Below are positions 32,947 through 44,689 of a stretch of DNA of 64,000 nucleotides, piece by piece. How positions within the stretch are numbered: position 1 is the stretch's first letter; each line of letters begins with the position of its first letter. Under the pieces are notes generated by a model. The model did no database searches. It was not told the DNA's origin and was given only the letters and a program-made list of their open reading frames with translations. The DNA comes from Lactuca virosa (Eukaryota > Streptophyta > Magnoliopsida > Asterales > Asteraceae), in the NCBI GenBank assembly GCA_928212115.1, contig CAKMRJ010005745.1:93649388-93713387 (forward strand), read 5' to 3'. Position numbers and translations under genes: made by a program.

Positions 32947-33494
32947 GAAAGTAACAAGACGCAAAAAAAAATAAAGCAGTTACAAAAATTTATAGCTAAA
33001 ATAAGGTTTTTTCAGCAAAGCTACCGAATTGACATGTATAGAGTTTTTTCCTTTGTACAATTCAATTAAAGAAAAAAAAAGGCTTTATCAAGTTGTGTGC
33101 CTCATGGTTTTATGTCACTGCCACAGTCATGAATATCTTCTCTGCCTATCCTTTATCAAACAATCTATATCCGTCTCTTAAAAAAGCACCATATCCGGTT
33201 CTAACATAAGCACCTTGGAAATCTATAGGTAAAGGTTGTCACGCTCCATGTAGCGGTGACTTAGAATTTACCATTGCATCTAAATTTTACCATTTAAAGG
33301 ACATGGGTTGTTAGTTGTTACGATTGTAATGTTAATTTTTTTAAAAATTAATTTATATTAAAAATAATCAAGTTAAACAAATTATTTTAACTTAAATTTC
33401 TTTAGACTACAAAGAAAATTATAACAAACCTAAAAAACAACATAGAATTTAAATATACAAAACATCAAAATTAAAATTACCAATCCAAGATATG
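32944..33494. other. non-coding interval, perhaps 3' part of the Harbinger relic
   Basis: No ORF is seen. Because it follows the C-terminal end of a minus-strand transposase, it may be that element's terminal non-coding DNA. A terminal inverted repeat could not be found. Confidence 0.25.
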
Positions 33495-33874
33495 TTATGT
33501 GAAGTCTCTATGAAGAACATGATGAGTCTCAACGTCATGAATTATTGCTCTCATCGTCAATTGCTCCTCACTTCCAACCTCAAAAGCTTGTGTCGGTGGA
33601 ACGATCTCGTATTCATTATACTCACATATCGGATTTCCTTCATCTGTAAGAATCATATTATGGAATATGATACAAGTGTACATTACCTCACTCATTTCTT
33701 CTCATCAAGAAAAAGTGCAATGTATTTAAGTATATACCAACGTTTTTTAAGAATGTCAAACGCTCTTTTAACATTCTTCATCATTTTCTCTTGAGCTCCG
33801 TTAAACTTCAACCTTTTTGTGGCATCCACAATTTTACGGCAAATTAAAAACTTTTTCTTTATGCTTATGTACAA
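33495..33874 (-). pseudogene. PIF/Harbinger transposase C-terminal fragment
   Basis: Minus strand: KIVDATKRLKFNGAQEKMMK and NVKRAFDILKKRWYILKYIA (33692-33874). After a one-base frame change it continues MSEVMYTCIIFHNMILTDEG, then VPPTQAFEVGSEEQLTMRAI and HDVETHHVLHRDFT (33495-33695). ERAFG(V)LK-RW and (M)(Y)TCI-LHNMI are signatures of the DDE_4-type plant PIF/Harbinger (ALP1-like) transposase. Only the last third remains; the upstream DDE residues are missing. The family normally works with a separate Myb-like partner, which is not seen here. Confidence 0.85.
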
Positions 33875-34550
33875 TAGAATATTCTTTTATTGGCGCGGAA
33901 TTTGTGCCAAAACATTATTTTAATCAAAGCATTTTCGAAAAAACGGTTTTCATTAATATATGAAAACTTGAGATGTCGTAACTGATACAAAACATAAGCA
34001 TAAACTTGTCTTAACATGCCTAACAACCTCTTATTATACTAAAGCCCTACGTTTCTCAATTCTCTTATCATATCCAAACATCATTATCCAAATATTATTG
34101 TACCGCTACATGTGATACAAAGAAACTGAGTGGGTCAAGCTGGAAGGCTTGGTGAGTACATAGGGTTTTCAACCCACAATAATATAATTAATTTGTTTAA
34201 TTACATATTTCACATCAAACAATTAACCTGATTACCCAGCCCCATTTTCTTATATATTCATCTCTAAGGACTTGTCCTAAGGATCATCGCATGCAATAGT
34301 TAGACAATATTGCTTTAGGGATTTCGTAGCAATAAGGCAACCATGAGGGAAGTAGAGTACATTGCACGAACATGCATTTCATCACCTACATGTTGTGAAC
34401 CTGCCAGTCTTCCACTGGACTATTTACAATAGTATATGGTCGCCATCTATACTCTGTTACATGAATACGTCGCACATCGCTAGAAAGGTAATGGCCTCTC
34501 CTCATTATTTTTCATTTCTCATCACCCATCGCTACCCAATATATTATAAG

Positions 34551-34554
<4 letters not shown>

Positions 34555-34604
<50 letters not shown>
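34555..34604. repeat. (AT)n microsatellite
   Basis: About 25 TA units within the old LTR. Confidence 0.95.
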
Positions 34605-34606
<2 letters not shown>

Positions 34607-35860
34607 TAAATAAAAATAATCTCATATTGATTCATCTAACATAAAATATTTTAATAACATATAATAAGCACATATATCATTTAATTATCTAAATACTTCA
34701 TATTTATGTGTAAGATTAAAGTAACTATGAACTCACTTGCTAAAAGTGGATGACTAGTGATTTGGGCAGCGCTTCGCCTAACACCTTAGCTTTTCCTTTG
34801 ATATGAACTACGTATACACATAATTAAGCCTTAGTCTTATATTCTTGGAGACTAATGATAGTCTAGATTTCTCACTAATCCCAATGTCTACATCAAGATC
34901 TATCAAGTAAGGAATGAGCAGGTAAGATCATATCGTAGGTAGGGTCCGTTTGGTATATACGGTATATTGTTTGGAAATCTCACTTTAAAGACCTTACTAA
35001 ATCTAGCCTAGACATCATTCCCGTAAGTAGATCAATCAATATTTTGACTTGGAATCACTGATCAATTTATTTATAGATTCAAAATAACGACTATGAATAT
35101 AAATATAAGTTACACCTGAAATGTATTAAGTGTAGCTTAACTTAGAGAAATATTAGCGAAAACCGGTAACTGCACGGGCATAACTCCTAAACCGAATGAT
35201 CTATTTCTATGAACTCTCGGGTGCTCCAAAGCCTTGATAAAATATCCTAAATACTAAAGAAAATTTGGAATTTTCACCTTAGAAACTCAGAGGGAAATAA
35301 AGTTGAGGTGTGAGGAGAATGAAAGGCATTAAACCAATATATAAAGAATTTTAAAGGGACGTACGCCGCACTACATACCAGGCGCGTCACGCTCTGGGTA
35401 GGTGTCAGTTCCTCCGCCCAGAATGTGATACGTGGCATGATTCTATAGCGCCACGTGGCAAAGAGGTTGGTACGGGTCCAACCTTAAAAAGTTTGTATCT
35501 CCCTCATACGAGCTCCGGTTTTTACGTTCTTTATATATTCGCGTAGGTATTTCTGGGTACTACAACTTTTATTTGGACTTTGTCGCCTAATTCTCGTCCG
35601 ATTTTAAATTTCGAAACCTATGAAGAATACACTGCAAAAAGACCGTGTAAAATTCATTACTTCTTCATACGGACTCCTTTCTCGATTGTCTTTATTTTGA
35701 CAGATTCTTATTCATGAGATCTTCAAATCTAGTTTAAATTGTTTTGCCTAACAATCAACCGATTTTAATTCCAATTTCTGTATTGACACAGCTACGCCGA
35801 AACTTTGAAAAATCATAACTTCCTCATACGATGTTATATTTAGGCATTATCTATATGCAC

Positions 35861-35862
<2 letters not shown>

Positions 35863-35903
<41 letters not shown>
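35863..35903. repeat. (CT)n microsatellite
   Basis: About 20 TC units within one of the degenerate tandem blocks of the old LTR. It is absent from the younger copies. Confidence 0.95.
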
Positions 35904-35908
<5 letters not shown>

Positions 35909-36150
35909 ATGATTACTATGATGTTCATTTATATTACTTAGGTTAATAAGAAAACTCTCTCCGATTTACTCTTTACGAAACGCACAGTTGTGTCGGGTTG
36001 ATCACGAAACTTCAAATAAGCATAACTTCTTCATACGAAGTGGGATTTTAGCGCTCCTTATATCCATGAGATAGTCATTACGACTAATACATATTTAGCT
36101 AATATTATTATATATATCTTAAATGTCTAAACTGAATGTGCGGTGATACA

Positions 36151-37160
36151 GTTATCTCCCCTTTAGGATGATTACATCACATAATCATCAACAAAATAGG
36201 CATGTATAACGATCTCGTAGCTCACTTTTGCATCCTAGGTAATAACCGTAACTCCTACGTCTTTCCAAACGGGTATTAAAACTCTTGGACTTCTTAATTG
36301 ATGTTGAATCTCAAACTTGCATCTGGTTTTCATTCTATGTTGGACCTCTAGTCCTAACTTTTGAATTACAAAATCGACCTTTATTGGAGACTGCTGCTCT
36401 TTCTCAAACACAATCAACCCATGATAAGCTCTTTGCTTCAGCTACCATAACAGATTTAATGGTCATACTCTAATGACCTTCCATTGCATGATACAATGTT
36501 TAGAATCATGTCTCTATGAGTCAAACTCTATAACGGAAAATACTTTCCTTCATGTTCTAATGTAGTACAACCACATCATAGCAGCTAGCATTTCTAGCTA
36601 CCGGTTGCTCAACCTTAACGACGACTGTAATACACCGACCACTTTGATTATCTTTTCCTTCAATATTTTGACTAAAGTTGGATACTACATCGAACATGGT
36701 TCTTACTTTACATATTTATCCTAACCGGACTCAGTTAGTTATGATCACTAGGGTCGGAATAGAATTTATTCTCTTAGTCATCACTGAAACGATTGATAAC
36801 AACGAAAATAGATAAAACAAACTCAACTAATAGTGCCTTAGTAACCTTGTGACCTTTCCCGATCCAAGTGCAAGTCTTGTACTTCAGGTAGTATAGGCCT
36901 CTGCTACCTTTCACACATACTTATACTCATCCAAAGATTTTCCTGTAATTTTTCTAAGTCACTATAAAACAAAATCACATAACAACTTAACACATTGAAT
37001 AGTATAACCTACTTAGAGAATTTTATAACTTCTATAAACAATTACAACACTCTTAACGTTCATTGTACATTATGGCTCTTACATTTGGCTACATACCATA
37101 ATACTATCTATATGACCACTTCTTATCTTGAACTCCGGATAAGTACTTTTCTTCTTCTTA
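36151..37160 (-). repeat. internal region of the old non-autonomous LTR element
   Basis: Begins with TTATCTCCCCTTTAGGATGA, the complement of the polypurine tract, as at 44690. Shared text includes the CTTGTGAC-TTTCCC-GATCCAAGTG and GGTAGTATAGGCCTCT segments (36840-36905 versus 45118-45182). It lacks the right end with the primer-binding site. No ORF of note. Confidence 0.65.
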
Positions 37161-37262
37161 ATTTGCTTCATCTTCTGCTTCCTCTAGGGTCATCTAGAAT
37201 ACACATGCCTTTGGTTTTGGTGACACATTCGACTTTGTAGCTAAGGTCACTTAGGGGGAGAT
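37161..37262 (+). other. 3' end of a copia-like element with polypurine tract
   Basis: The sequence ends ACTTAGGGGGAGAT (37249-37262), a strong polypurine tract, right before an LTR-like TGATAGTACATAAAAG start. Only this short piece of the internal region remains. Confidence 0.4.
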
Positions 37263-37811
37263 TGATAGTACATAAAAGTATTCCTTAGTCTATTTGAAAG
37301 TTTGCATGCTTCTGATATTGCTAAGCATCCGAAATTGATGTGTGTTCGGGATTGTTTTGTAATCCGATGTTTTAAGACTATGTGATTTTATGTTTGGACT
37401 ATTTTTTCCTTATGTAATTTGTCTCATGTTCAGTAACGCATGCAGGAGACAAAGGTCAACCACACAAATGTGTCAGGTGGTTGATCTAGTAAGCTTTTAG
37501 TACAATTATGTCCTACTATGTTAGTATAAATAGGACCATCCCCCCCCACGTAATTCTAGGTCTGGTTTTCACCTTTAGAATATCACATCAATAATCATTC
37601 AGTCAATTATTCTCTAACATTCTCCTGGTTCTTGTTCTTTGTTCATACATTAACTACTTATTTTATTATTATGAATACTTTGTTGTGTTATCATCTTCAA
37701 GGCTTGACTTGTTTATCCAGACTTGACTGGAATCATTATCATCAACAATTGTCGTGTTTATCTCAAGGTTTGAGTTTTCAAACCTTGTCTTCTTATTCTT
37801 GATCTTACACA
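37263..37811 (+). repeat. probable copia 3' LTR remnant
   Basis: About 549 bp from TGATAGTACAT to CTTACACA after a polypurine tract, with a TATA-like TATAAATAGG near 37532 and promoter-like spacing. No partner LTR and no primer-binding site follow. Gypsy RT sequence begins about 50 bases downstream. Confidence 0.45.
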
Positions 37812-37859
37812 GTGAGTCACCCTAAGCACATGGATAAGAAAATTAACATACTTCATCCA

Positions 37860-38940
37860 AGATGTTTAGTCATTCCGCAAATTGACGACCTCTTTGATCA
37901 GCTGCAGGGTGCATCTTGGTTCTCCAAGATAGATCTGAGGTCTGGGTATCATCAGGTTAGAGGGAGAGAGGAGGATGTGGAGTAGACCGTGTTTCAGACT
38001 CGTTATTGGCATTACAAGTTCGTGGTGATGCCATTTGGGCTCACCAATGCGCCTCCTATGCTTATGGATTTGATGAATCGGGTATGCAGGTCGATGCTCG
38101 ATCGATTCGTCATTGTATTTATTGCTGATATCTTGGTGTATTCCAAGACTGGACAGAAGCATGAGGAGCATCTTCGTAAGCTTCTGGGGGTTTTGAGGCG
38201 AGAACAACTTTATTCTAAGTTCTCGAAGTGCGAGTTTTGGTTATGAGAGGTCCAGTTCCTAGGGTACCTCGTTAACCAAGATGGGATTTTGGTCGATCCG
38301 GCCATGACCGAGGCTATGATGCAGTGGGAGATTCCGAAATCTCCCTCCGATATCAGGAGTTTCCTGGGTTTAGCAGGGTACTATCGCAGATTCATTCAAG
38401 ATTTCTCCAAGATTGCGGTACCCCTCACTCATCTGACGAGGAAGGGGGGTGGATTTCCGATGGGCCCCAGAGTAGCAGTCGGCATTTGAGACTCTTGGGC
38501 AGAGGTTAAGTGAGGCCCCGATATTGACCCTTCCCGAGGGAGTTGAGGATTTTGTGGTATTCTGTGATTCATCCATCACCGGTTTGGGGGTAATACTCAT
38601 GTAGAGATGACGGGTGATTTCTTATGATTCGTGGCAGCTGAATCCGCATGAGTCATGATATCCCACGCATGATCTAGAGTTGGGGGAGGTGGTGTTCGCC
38701 CTCAAGATTTGGAGACACTATCTATATGGGGTCTGTTGTACTGTCTACACGGATCACAAGAGCTTGAGGCATATCATGGATAAGCCAAACCTGAACATGA
38801 GGCAGCGCAGGTGGTTGGATGTAGTCAAGGATTATGACTGCGAGATCCTTTACCATCCGGGTAAAGCGAACGTGGTAGCGGAAGCTTTGAGCCACAAGTT
38901 GGTGGGGTCTTCAGGTAGGATGGCGTGTATGAGGATATAA
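37860..38940 (+). pseudogene. second gypsy (Tekay-type) RT and RNase H, truncated 5'
   Basis: Starts abruptly inside RT at QIDDLFDQLQGASWFSKIDL (37876-37935), followed by FVVMPFGLTNAPPMLMDLMN. The active-site loop is FIADILVYS where FIDDILVYS is expected, so a catalytic Asp is lost (near 38121). SPSDIRSFLGLAGYYRRFIQ (38343-38402) and RNase H wording (THDLELGEVVFALKIWRHYL, YTDHKSLRHIMDKPNLNMRQ) follow. Stops at 37983, 38244 and 38601 and a frameshift near 38460 break it. Gag, protease and the RT N-terminus are missing. Confidence 0.9.
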
Positions 38941-39170
38941 GTTGACTCTTTGCTTTTGGGATTGATCAGGGAGGCTCGGGCCGAGGGGGGTTCGGAAAGA
39001 GAACTGGAAGAAAGAGAAGACCAGAGGTGAGATTGACAGATTTGTCACGGATAGTCAAGGGTTATTGACCCGGTGTGGACGGGTTAGGTTCCAAATTCTG
39101 GTGGGATCAGGCATATTATGTTGGAGGAGGCTCATAAGTCTCATTTTCTATTTATCTGGGGGTCACCAAG

Positions 39171-40403
39171 ATGTATCGGGATTTGAGATTGAGCTATTGG
39201 TGGATGTGTATGACGAGGGAGATAGCCTGGTATGTTGAGAGATGCATGACCTGCAGGATGGTCAAGGCTGAGCATCAGAGGCTGCATGGTAAGTTGCAGC
39301 CTCTGGAGGTTCCCGTGTGGAAATGGAAGCATATTTTGATCGATTTTATAACCATGTTTCCGAAGACGGAAAAAGGTTTTGACGCTATCTGGGTCATCGT
39401 GGATCGATTGACCAAGAGTGCTCACTTTTTGGTTATCCAGGAGAGTTCTTCGGCCGAGAAGTTGGCCGATGTGTATGTTCACGAGATCGTTGCTCGCCAT
39501 GGGATTCCGGTCTCCATTGTTTCAGACTGTGATGTTCGGTTCACCTCCCATTTTTGGCAGAAGTTCCATGACGAACTAGGTACGAGGTTGCACTTCAGCA
39601 CTGCTTATCATCTTGAAACCGACGACCAGAGTGAGCGGACAATACAGACCCTTGAGGATATGTTGCGGGCATGTGTTATCGATTTTGGTGTGAGCTGGGA
39701 TTCCTACCTACCTCTTGAGGAGTTTTCCTACAATAACAGTTATCACTCCAGCATTGGTGCTCTGCCTTTCGATCTCTTGTATGGGAGGATATGTCATACC
39801 CCGGTTTGTTAGGGCGAGGTTGGTCACAGGGTTATGCGACAGACTGAAGTGGTCCTTCATACCACGAAGCTCATTCAGCAGATCAGGTAGAAGCTGCAGA
39901 CCGCTCAGAGTCGGCAGAAGAGCAATGCGGACCGACGCCGATCTGAGTTGGAGTTTCAGGTCGGTGATATGGTATTACTGAAGGTCTCACCTAGGAAAGG
40001 TGTGACACGCTTCAGGAAGAGGGGAAAGTTAGGTCCCCAATATATTGGGCCTTTTCGGGTGATAGCCAGCGTTAGCAAGGTTGCTTACAAGTTGGAGCTA
40101 CCTGGAGAGCTTAGTCTGATTCACACTACTTTCCATGTTTCCCAGCTGTGAAAGTGCATAGTGGATGAGGATGCAATGGTTTCGTTGGATGATATTCAGG
40201 TCGATGAGCGCCTAAACTATCTTGAGATGCCGGTTGCTATTCTGTAAAGAAAGATGAAGGTCTTGCGCAACGAGGAGATACCTTTGGTAAAGGTACAGTG
40301 GCAAGATCAGAGAGGCTCTGAGTGGACCTAGGAGCCGGAGGCTGAGATACTGGAGCATTATCCTGAGTTGTTCGCAGCAGCAGACTTCGAGGATGAAGTC
40401 TAG
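39171..40403 (+). pseudogene. second gypsy integrase with chromodomain
   Basis: One frame carries a CMTCRMVKAEHQRLHG zinc-binding part and DAIWVIVDRLTKSAHF. Next come IVSDCDVRFTSHFW (canonical SDRD is changed to SDCD, but the catalytic Asp is kept) and DDQSERTIQTLEDML with the catalytic Glu. Later FQVGDMVLLKVSPRKG and VAYKLELPGELSLIHTTF precede a chromodomain (NYLEMPVAIL ... KVLRNEEIPLVKVQWQ ... EPEAEILEHYPELFAA). It is interrupted by stops at 39810, 39888, 40149, about 40245 and 40329, and ends at 40401-40403. Confidence 0.92.
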
Positions 40404-40420
40404 TTCAAGTGGGGGAGAAT
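40404..40420 (+). other. polypurine tract of second gypsy element
   Basis: TTCAAGTGGGGGAGAAT lies between the pol stop and the LTR start TGTAACATCCCG at 40421. Confidence 0.85.
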
Positions 40421-41952
40421 TGTAACATCCCGATATTAAGGTAATTCTAAATTCATCACTATAATTTTATTTTATGACATTTTGGTCCCTAAGTCCCACG
40501 AGAAAGTGCCTTGAAGCCATAGTGGCGTTTTTGTAATTTTGGCAGCAGAAGTACGCCATGCGTACATATGTGTATGTTGAGTGTACTAGGGCGCACCCTA
40601 GTACGTTGGGCGCACACTTATGTACGAGGACGTACTAGCTAAAGAAGGAAACCCTGATTTTTATGGTGTGGGTGGTATTTAAGCAACATTAAGCCTCATT
40701 TCTATTCTTATTTCCTACCTCCATCAGCATACTCGTGTTCTCTCGCAAATCCTAGCCTTATTTGAGCTCTTCGAAGGTTTAGTGTGCGTTTTTGTGTGTT
40801 CCAAAGGAATAGGAAGGTGGTGGTGAAGCTTGAAACTTGAAGCAAGCTTGGATCTGGGAGTTTTGCATCCTTCTCCTTCATTAGAAGGTATAAAATTCAT
40901 ACCTTGATGATTTGTTTGCTAGATCTCTTTTTGGGTGTTTTTATGTTACTTTTTGGTCCCAAAAGTGTCATCTTGTGCATGGTTTGTGCTTGTCAAATCG
41001 AGTTGTCCTTTCAGACCCTAGGAGGGGTCCTCCGCCATAAAAATGAGGTCCCATTTGTTAGATTTGCTTCATGCATCTTGTAGAAGGTTTTAATGGATTA
41101 AAACTATGTGTTAAGCACTTTTTGGACTTGTAAAGTCATAAAGTTGGAAACTTTATGACTCTAGAGTGTATTTGGACCTTAGATCTGAAATATGGACTTA
41201 AGTGCTTAAGCTATCAAGCACTTAATGAAGTTTAGAGGCTGCGAGGGTACGCCCCACGTAGTCGGTCAACCACCCCAATGGTGGTCAACTGCAAGGCTTC
41301 ACATACGCCATGCGTATGTCCAGAGTATGCCCCACATACTCGCACTAGGCCAGCCTTGCTGAATTGACTGGGCTGGGTTGATTCAGTTGGCTTAGTGGGT
41401 TTGACAAGTTGACCTTGACTTTGACCAAGTTTGACCTTGAGGGTATTTTGGGTATTTTGAGAGTTTGATGGAATTGTTTACTTGGTGAAAATAGGTATCG
41501 GTTAGAGAGATGAGATTTAGAGTCGGACCTCATCAGTTGTGTTCAGTTTGTGAGGTGAGTTTTCCTCTCTATACTATTGGGTCGAAGACACCAAGGTCGG
41601 CCCCTTTCGATTGTTATCCTGGTTTATTGCATCATTGTATGTTGTAGTGATCTGTTAGATCTATACTATGGTATATAGGATTATGCTAAGCTTAGTGATC
41701 TATTAGATGTGTATGATTGTCTGTATATACTAGCGAGGGTATGATATGGTATATGTTGATATGTGATGGTATGTTGGGTTGAGGCGGTGTGCTGAATGCC
41801 GACATACCCAAGGCATCCCAGATAGATTGTAGGCCCGAGGGGCGTACCATTCAGGCCGAAGGCCTGGAGAACGTTTCAGATAGGCTGAAGGCCCGGTGAG
41901 GCGTATCAGTCATGCTGAAGGTTTTCTGAGCGTACCAGATAGAGTATAGGTC
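40421..41952 (+). repeat. 3' LTR of second gypsy element, first part
   Basis: Begins TGTAACATCCCGATATTAAG. A TATA-like TATTTAAG lies at 40676-40683, preceded by GTAC/GCGC palindromic wording. The LTR is interrupted at 41953 by the non-autonomous element and continues at 48682. AGGTC at 41948-41952 is repeated at 48682-48686. Confidence 0.9.
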
Positions 41953-42440
41953 TGTGACATCCCCATTTTCACGGCCAGAAAAGACCGATTTTGTTTATGC
42001 TTTATAAAAATCAGAGTACCCTTTTAAAAAAATGTTGCGGAATTTGTTCCCAGAAAAACATGATAAATACGTTATCAAATCATTTCCGAAGAAATGTATT
42101 TTATTCATTTTAAAACATTTGGGATGTCATCGTCAATACAGAAACATCAGCATAAATAGAACTTACATTCATTATCGCTAGTGATTTATATCCCCTTAAT
42201 CTCTCAGTGTAATGTGACTTCATATCGACACCTGTGATACAAATAAGCTTGAGTGGGTCAGGTTGGGAAACCTGGTGAGTACATAGGGTTTTCAACCCAC
42301 AATAATATAATTTTTATGTTTAATCATCAAACAATTAACCCAATTACCCATCCCCATTATCTTCTTTACTCTTAAGGATTTACCCTAAGAATTAGCTATT
42401 CCTCGTTCATTCTTTCCTACGGATTATCCTAAGGAATAGG

Positions 42441-42661
42441 CACGAAATCCATCGTTGCCAGGGTTTACTCAACAGGCACTAAATCCATCGTTGCCAGGGT
42501 TTGCTCATCAGTCACTAAAGCCATAGCTGCCAGGGTTATCTCGTTTATCGACAGTATTGTTTCCGACAATCCACTCGCAATACATGTCAATGGGTTTTTA
42601 TCTCGTTTATCGACAATATTGTTTCTGAGAATCCACTCGCAATACATGTCAATGGGTTTTT
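42441..42661. repeat. minisatellite pair in the LTR (36 bp x3, 62 bp x2)
   Basis: 36-base units start at 42441, 42477 and 42513 (ATCCATCGTTGCCAGGGTTT core). Two 62-base units start at 42538 and 42600 (ATCTCGTTTATCGACA start, CAATGGGTTTTT end). The same arrays are in the right LTR near 46452-46672. They overlap short open frames that are not genes. Confidence 0.9.
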
Positions 42662-43191
42662 AGAGTACAGCTGGTGAATACACAGTTCAAATAACCTACA
42701 AGTTGCGAGCCTGCTAGTGTTCCACTGGACTGTCTAGAATAGTCTGTGGTTGTCATCCATATTCTGCTAGATGACGGGGCCAACACTTGGGTAAAAGGCT
42801 TCTTTCATGGTTCACCTTTCACCCTTATCTCATGGTCTATATCACCTCTCATCATTTTGTTTTTTTTGTCACACAACAACTATTTCATCTACCCATGTTT
42901 TACCCAACACATTTTGTAGATATAAAATACATATACAGTTTAAATCATTTAAAACATGTATAAAAATCTTTCACCCAGCATAGACGGCAAGTATACAGAC
43001 AATATGCACACATAGCATGTAATTTATATTAAAATACTTCATATCTATGTGTAAGATGAAAGTAACTATCCACTCACTTGTTAAGGTGGTGATTCCGAAC
43101 TCAGACATCGCTTCGCTTCTTAAAAATAATTTCCTTCGACGAAACCTAGTACTATTACCACTAGATTTTAGTCTAATATTTACCGTGACTA

Positions 43192-43264
<73 letters not shown>
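43192..43264. repeat. (ATT)n microsatellite
   Basis: About 24 ATT units in the left LTR; the right LTR has only about 9 (47203-47230). Tyr and Ile homopolymer frames over it are artefacts. Confidence 0.97.
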
Positions 43265-43270
<6 letters not shown>

Positions 43271-44030
43271 AACGTTTAAACAATATTTTCCAACCACTAT
43301 GTACAGACAGGGCCAGACATAAAACACCGGAGGGCAGGACCATTTTGGCATATAGCACTTCTGAAATCCAACAACCCTATGCGACCCTTTATACCAGATT
43401 CTCTGTACCGCGAGTAGTTAAAAAGATATTATAACGACACTTATATAAGTCATAATAATAGCCCAAATATTTATTATAAGTTCATAATAACAATACTAAT
43501 TTTAAATATAAGGTATATTAAAATAGGGTAAGCATAACTTACTTACAAGGGGGTTTTAGCTAGGAGTCGGGCTCTGCAGGTGCAGAACTTCGTCGCTGAA
43601 TCTTTCTAGAAAAGATTCGTGCAGCGCTTCAGCGCTCACCTTACTATACTAAAACTACAGAAAGAGAAGTCGAATCACGAGGGACCGAAATGCTCGGGGG
43701 ATAAGAAGAGAAAGACTCTTGAATCAAGAGAATGGTGCAAGAAATATGAGAGCCCAAGGCTCTTATTAGTAATTGAATTTACAAAAACTACCCTCCATAA
43801 TTACTTAATGACCTTATAGTTATATAAACGACTAAACACCCCTTCATAATACTATTTTAAATAGATTTAACGATATTTGTACTAAACTAATGTCGAAAGT
43901 ACTCAACACTAGTCTTATAATGACCGCATCGTCGATACCTTTCTAATGATATATACATTTGTATATATATGTATACGTATATATGATTTATACTTTATTT
44001 TAATACGTAAATATGCTATTATAGTTTATA

Positions 44031-44689
44031 ATTTGTTCATACGAACTCCGTTTTTGACTCTCTTTATATCCACGCGTAGGTGGAGACGTACTCTACAACT
44101 TTCATTTAGACTCCGTCGGCTAATTTTGACTTTATTTTTAAAGTTATATTTTTAACAGGCAGGGACAGGAAAAGTCCGTTAAAAATTCATAACTTCTTCA
44201 TCCGACGTCCGTTTTTGTCTGTCTTTTTACCGTTGCGCTACTATTAATGAGATCTTCAATTCTTATTTAGGTTGCGTTGGCCAAAAATTGATCGATCTAA
44301 AATTCGAATTTCGGGTTGTGCACTGCTATGCCAAATCTTAGAAAAATTATAACTTCCTCATACAAAGTCAGATTTTGACGTTCTTTTCTTGTATGTTCTC
44401 GGTTTAACGTATACTATAGCTTTTGTTTAGATCACTAAGGCTAAAAAGTCTTCTATCGTAAATTCACTATTTACGTCTCCCGGTGTCGTGCCGGTTTTGC
44501 CGTAAAACTTCGACGAGCCATAACTTCTTCGTTATAACTCGGATTTCGGCGTCCTTTATATGTACGGAACCCTTGTAACATATACTATGACTTGGTTTAG
44601 ATTATTCATTCTAAATAATCTTCTATTAAAAAGTCATTTTTGACGCTTATCGTCTCTAAATTGACTAGCCCGAATCTACGGGCGTTACA
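44031..44689 (-). repeat. degenerate tandem blocks of about 160 bp in LTR end
   Basis: Blocks start near 44031, 44188, 44348 and 44519. Each opens with a TTCATACGAA or CATAACTTCTTC phrase, then 'ccgtttttgac', 'ctttatat' and 'ttgtttagat..'-like wording. The same four blocks occur at 48020-48681 and, more diverged, at 35510-36070. In element orientation they lie at the start of U3. Confidence 0.75.

Larger units (their letters stand above)
33885..36150 (-). repeat. old LTR of the non-autonomous LTR family (minus orientation)
   Basis: Matches the LTR at 41953-44689 along its length. Shared landmarks are GCGGAATTTGT near 33888, GAGTACATAGGGTTTTCAACC near 34154, the GCGCTTCGC segment near 34770 and repeated ATAACTTCTTCATACG-type blocks at 35510-36070. 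It ends GATACA at 36150, where the intact copy ends GTTACA. The first 65 or so bases are missing or unrecognisable. It is interrupted by an (AT)n tract (34555-34604) and a (CT)n tract (35863-35903). Confidence 0.7.
41953..44689 (-). repeat. 3' LTR (by element orientation) of non-autonomous element
   Basis: On the plus strand it runs TGTGACATCCCC to GGGCGTTACA. It contains 36-bp tandem repeats (42441-42540), a 62-bp duplication (42538-42661), an (ATT)n tract (43192-43264) and four degenerate blocks of about 160 bases (44031-44640). Confidence 0.93.

Noticed and set aside
34944..34958. GGGTCCGTTTGG phrase resembling a DNA-transposon end
   Set aside because: No matching inverted repeat or target duplication was found nearby; it lies within the old LTR relic.
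42441..42661. CRISPR-like array of 36-bp repeats
   Set aside because: The repeats are directly adjacent with no spacers, sit inside LTRs of a plant retrotransposon and are duplicated in the sister LTR.
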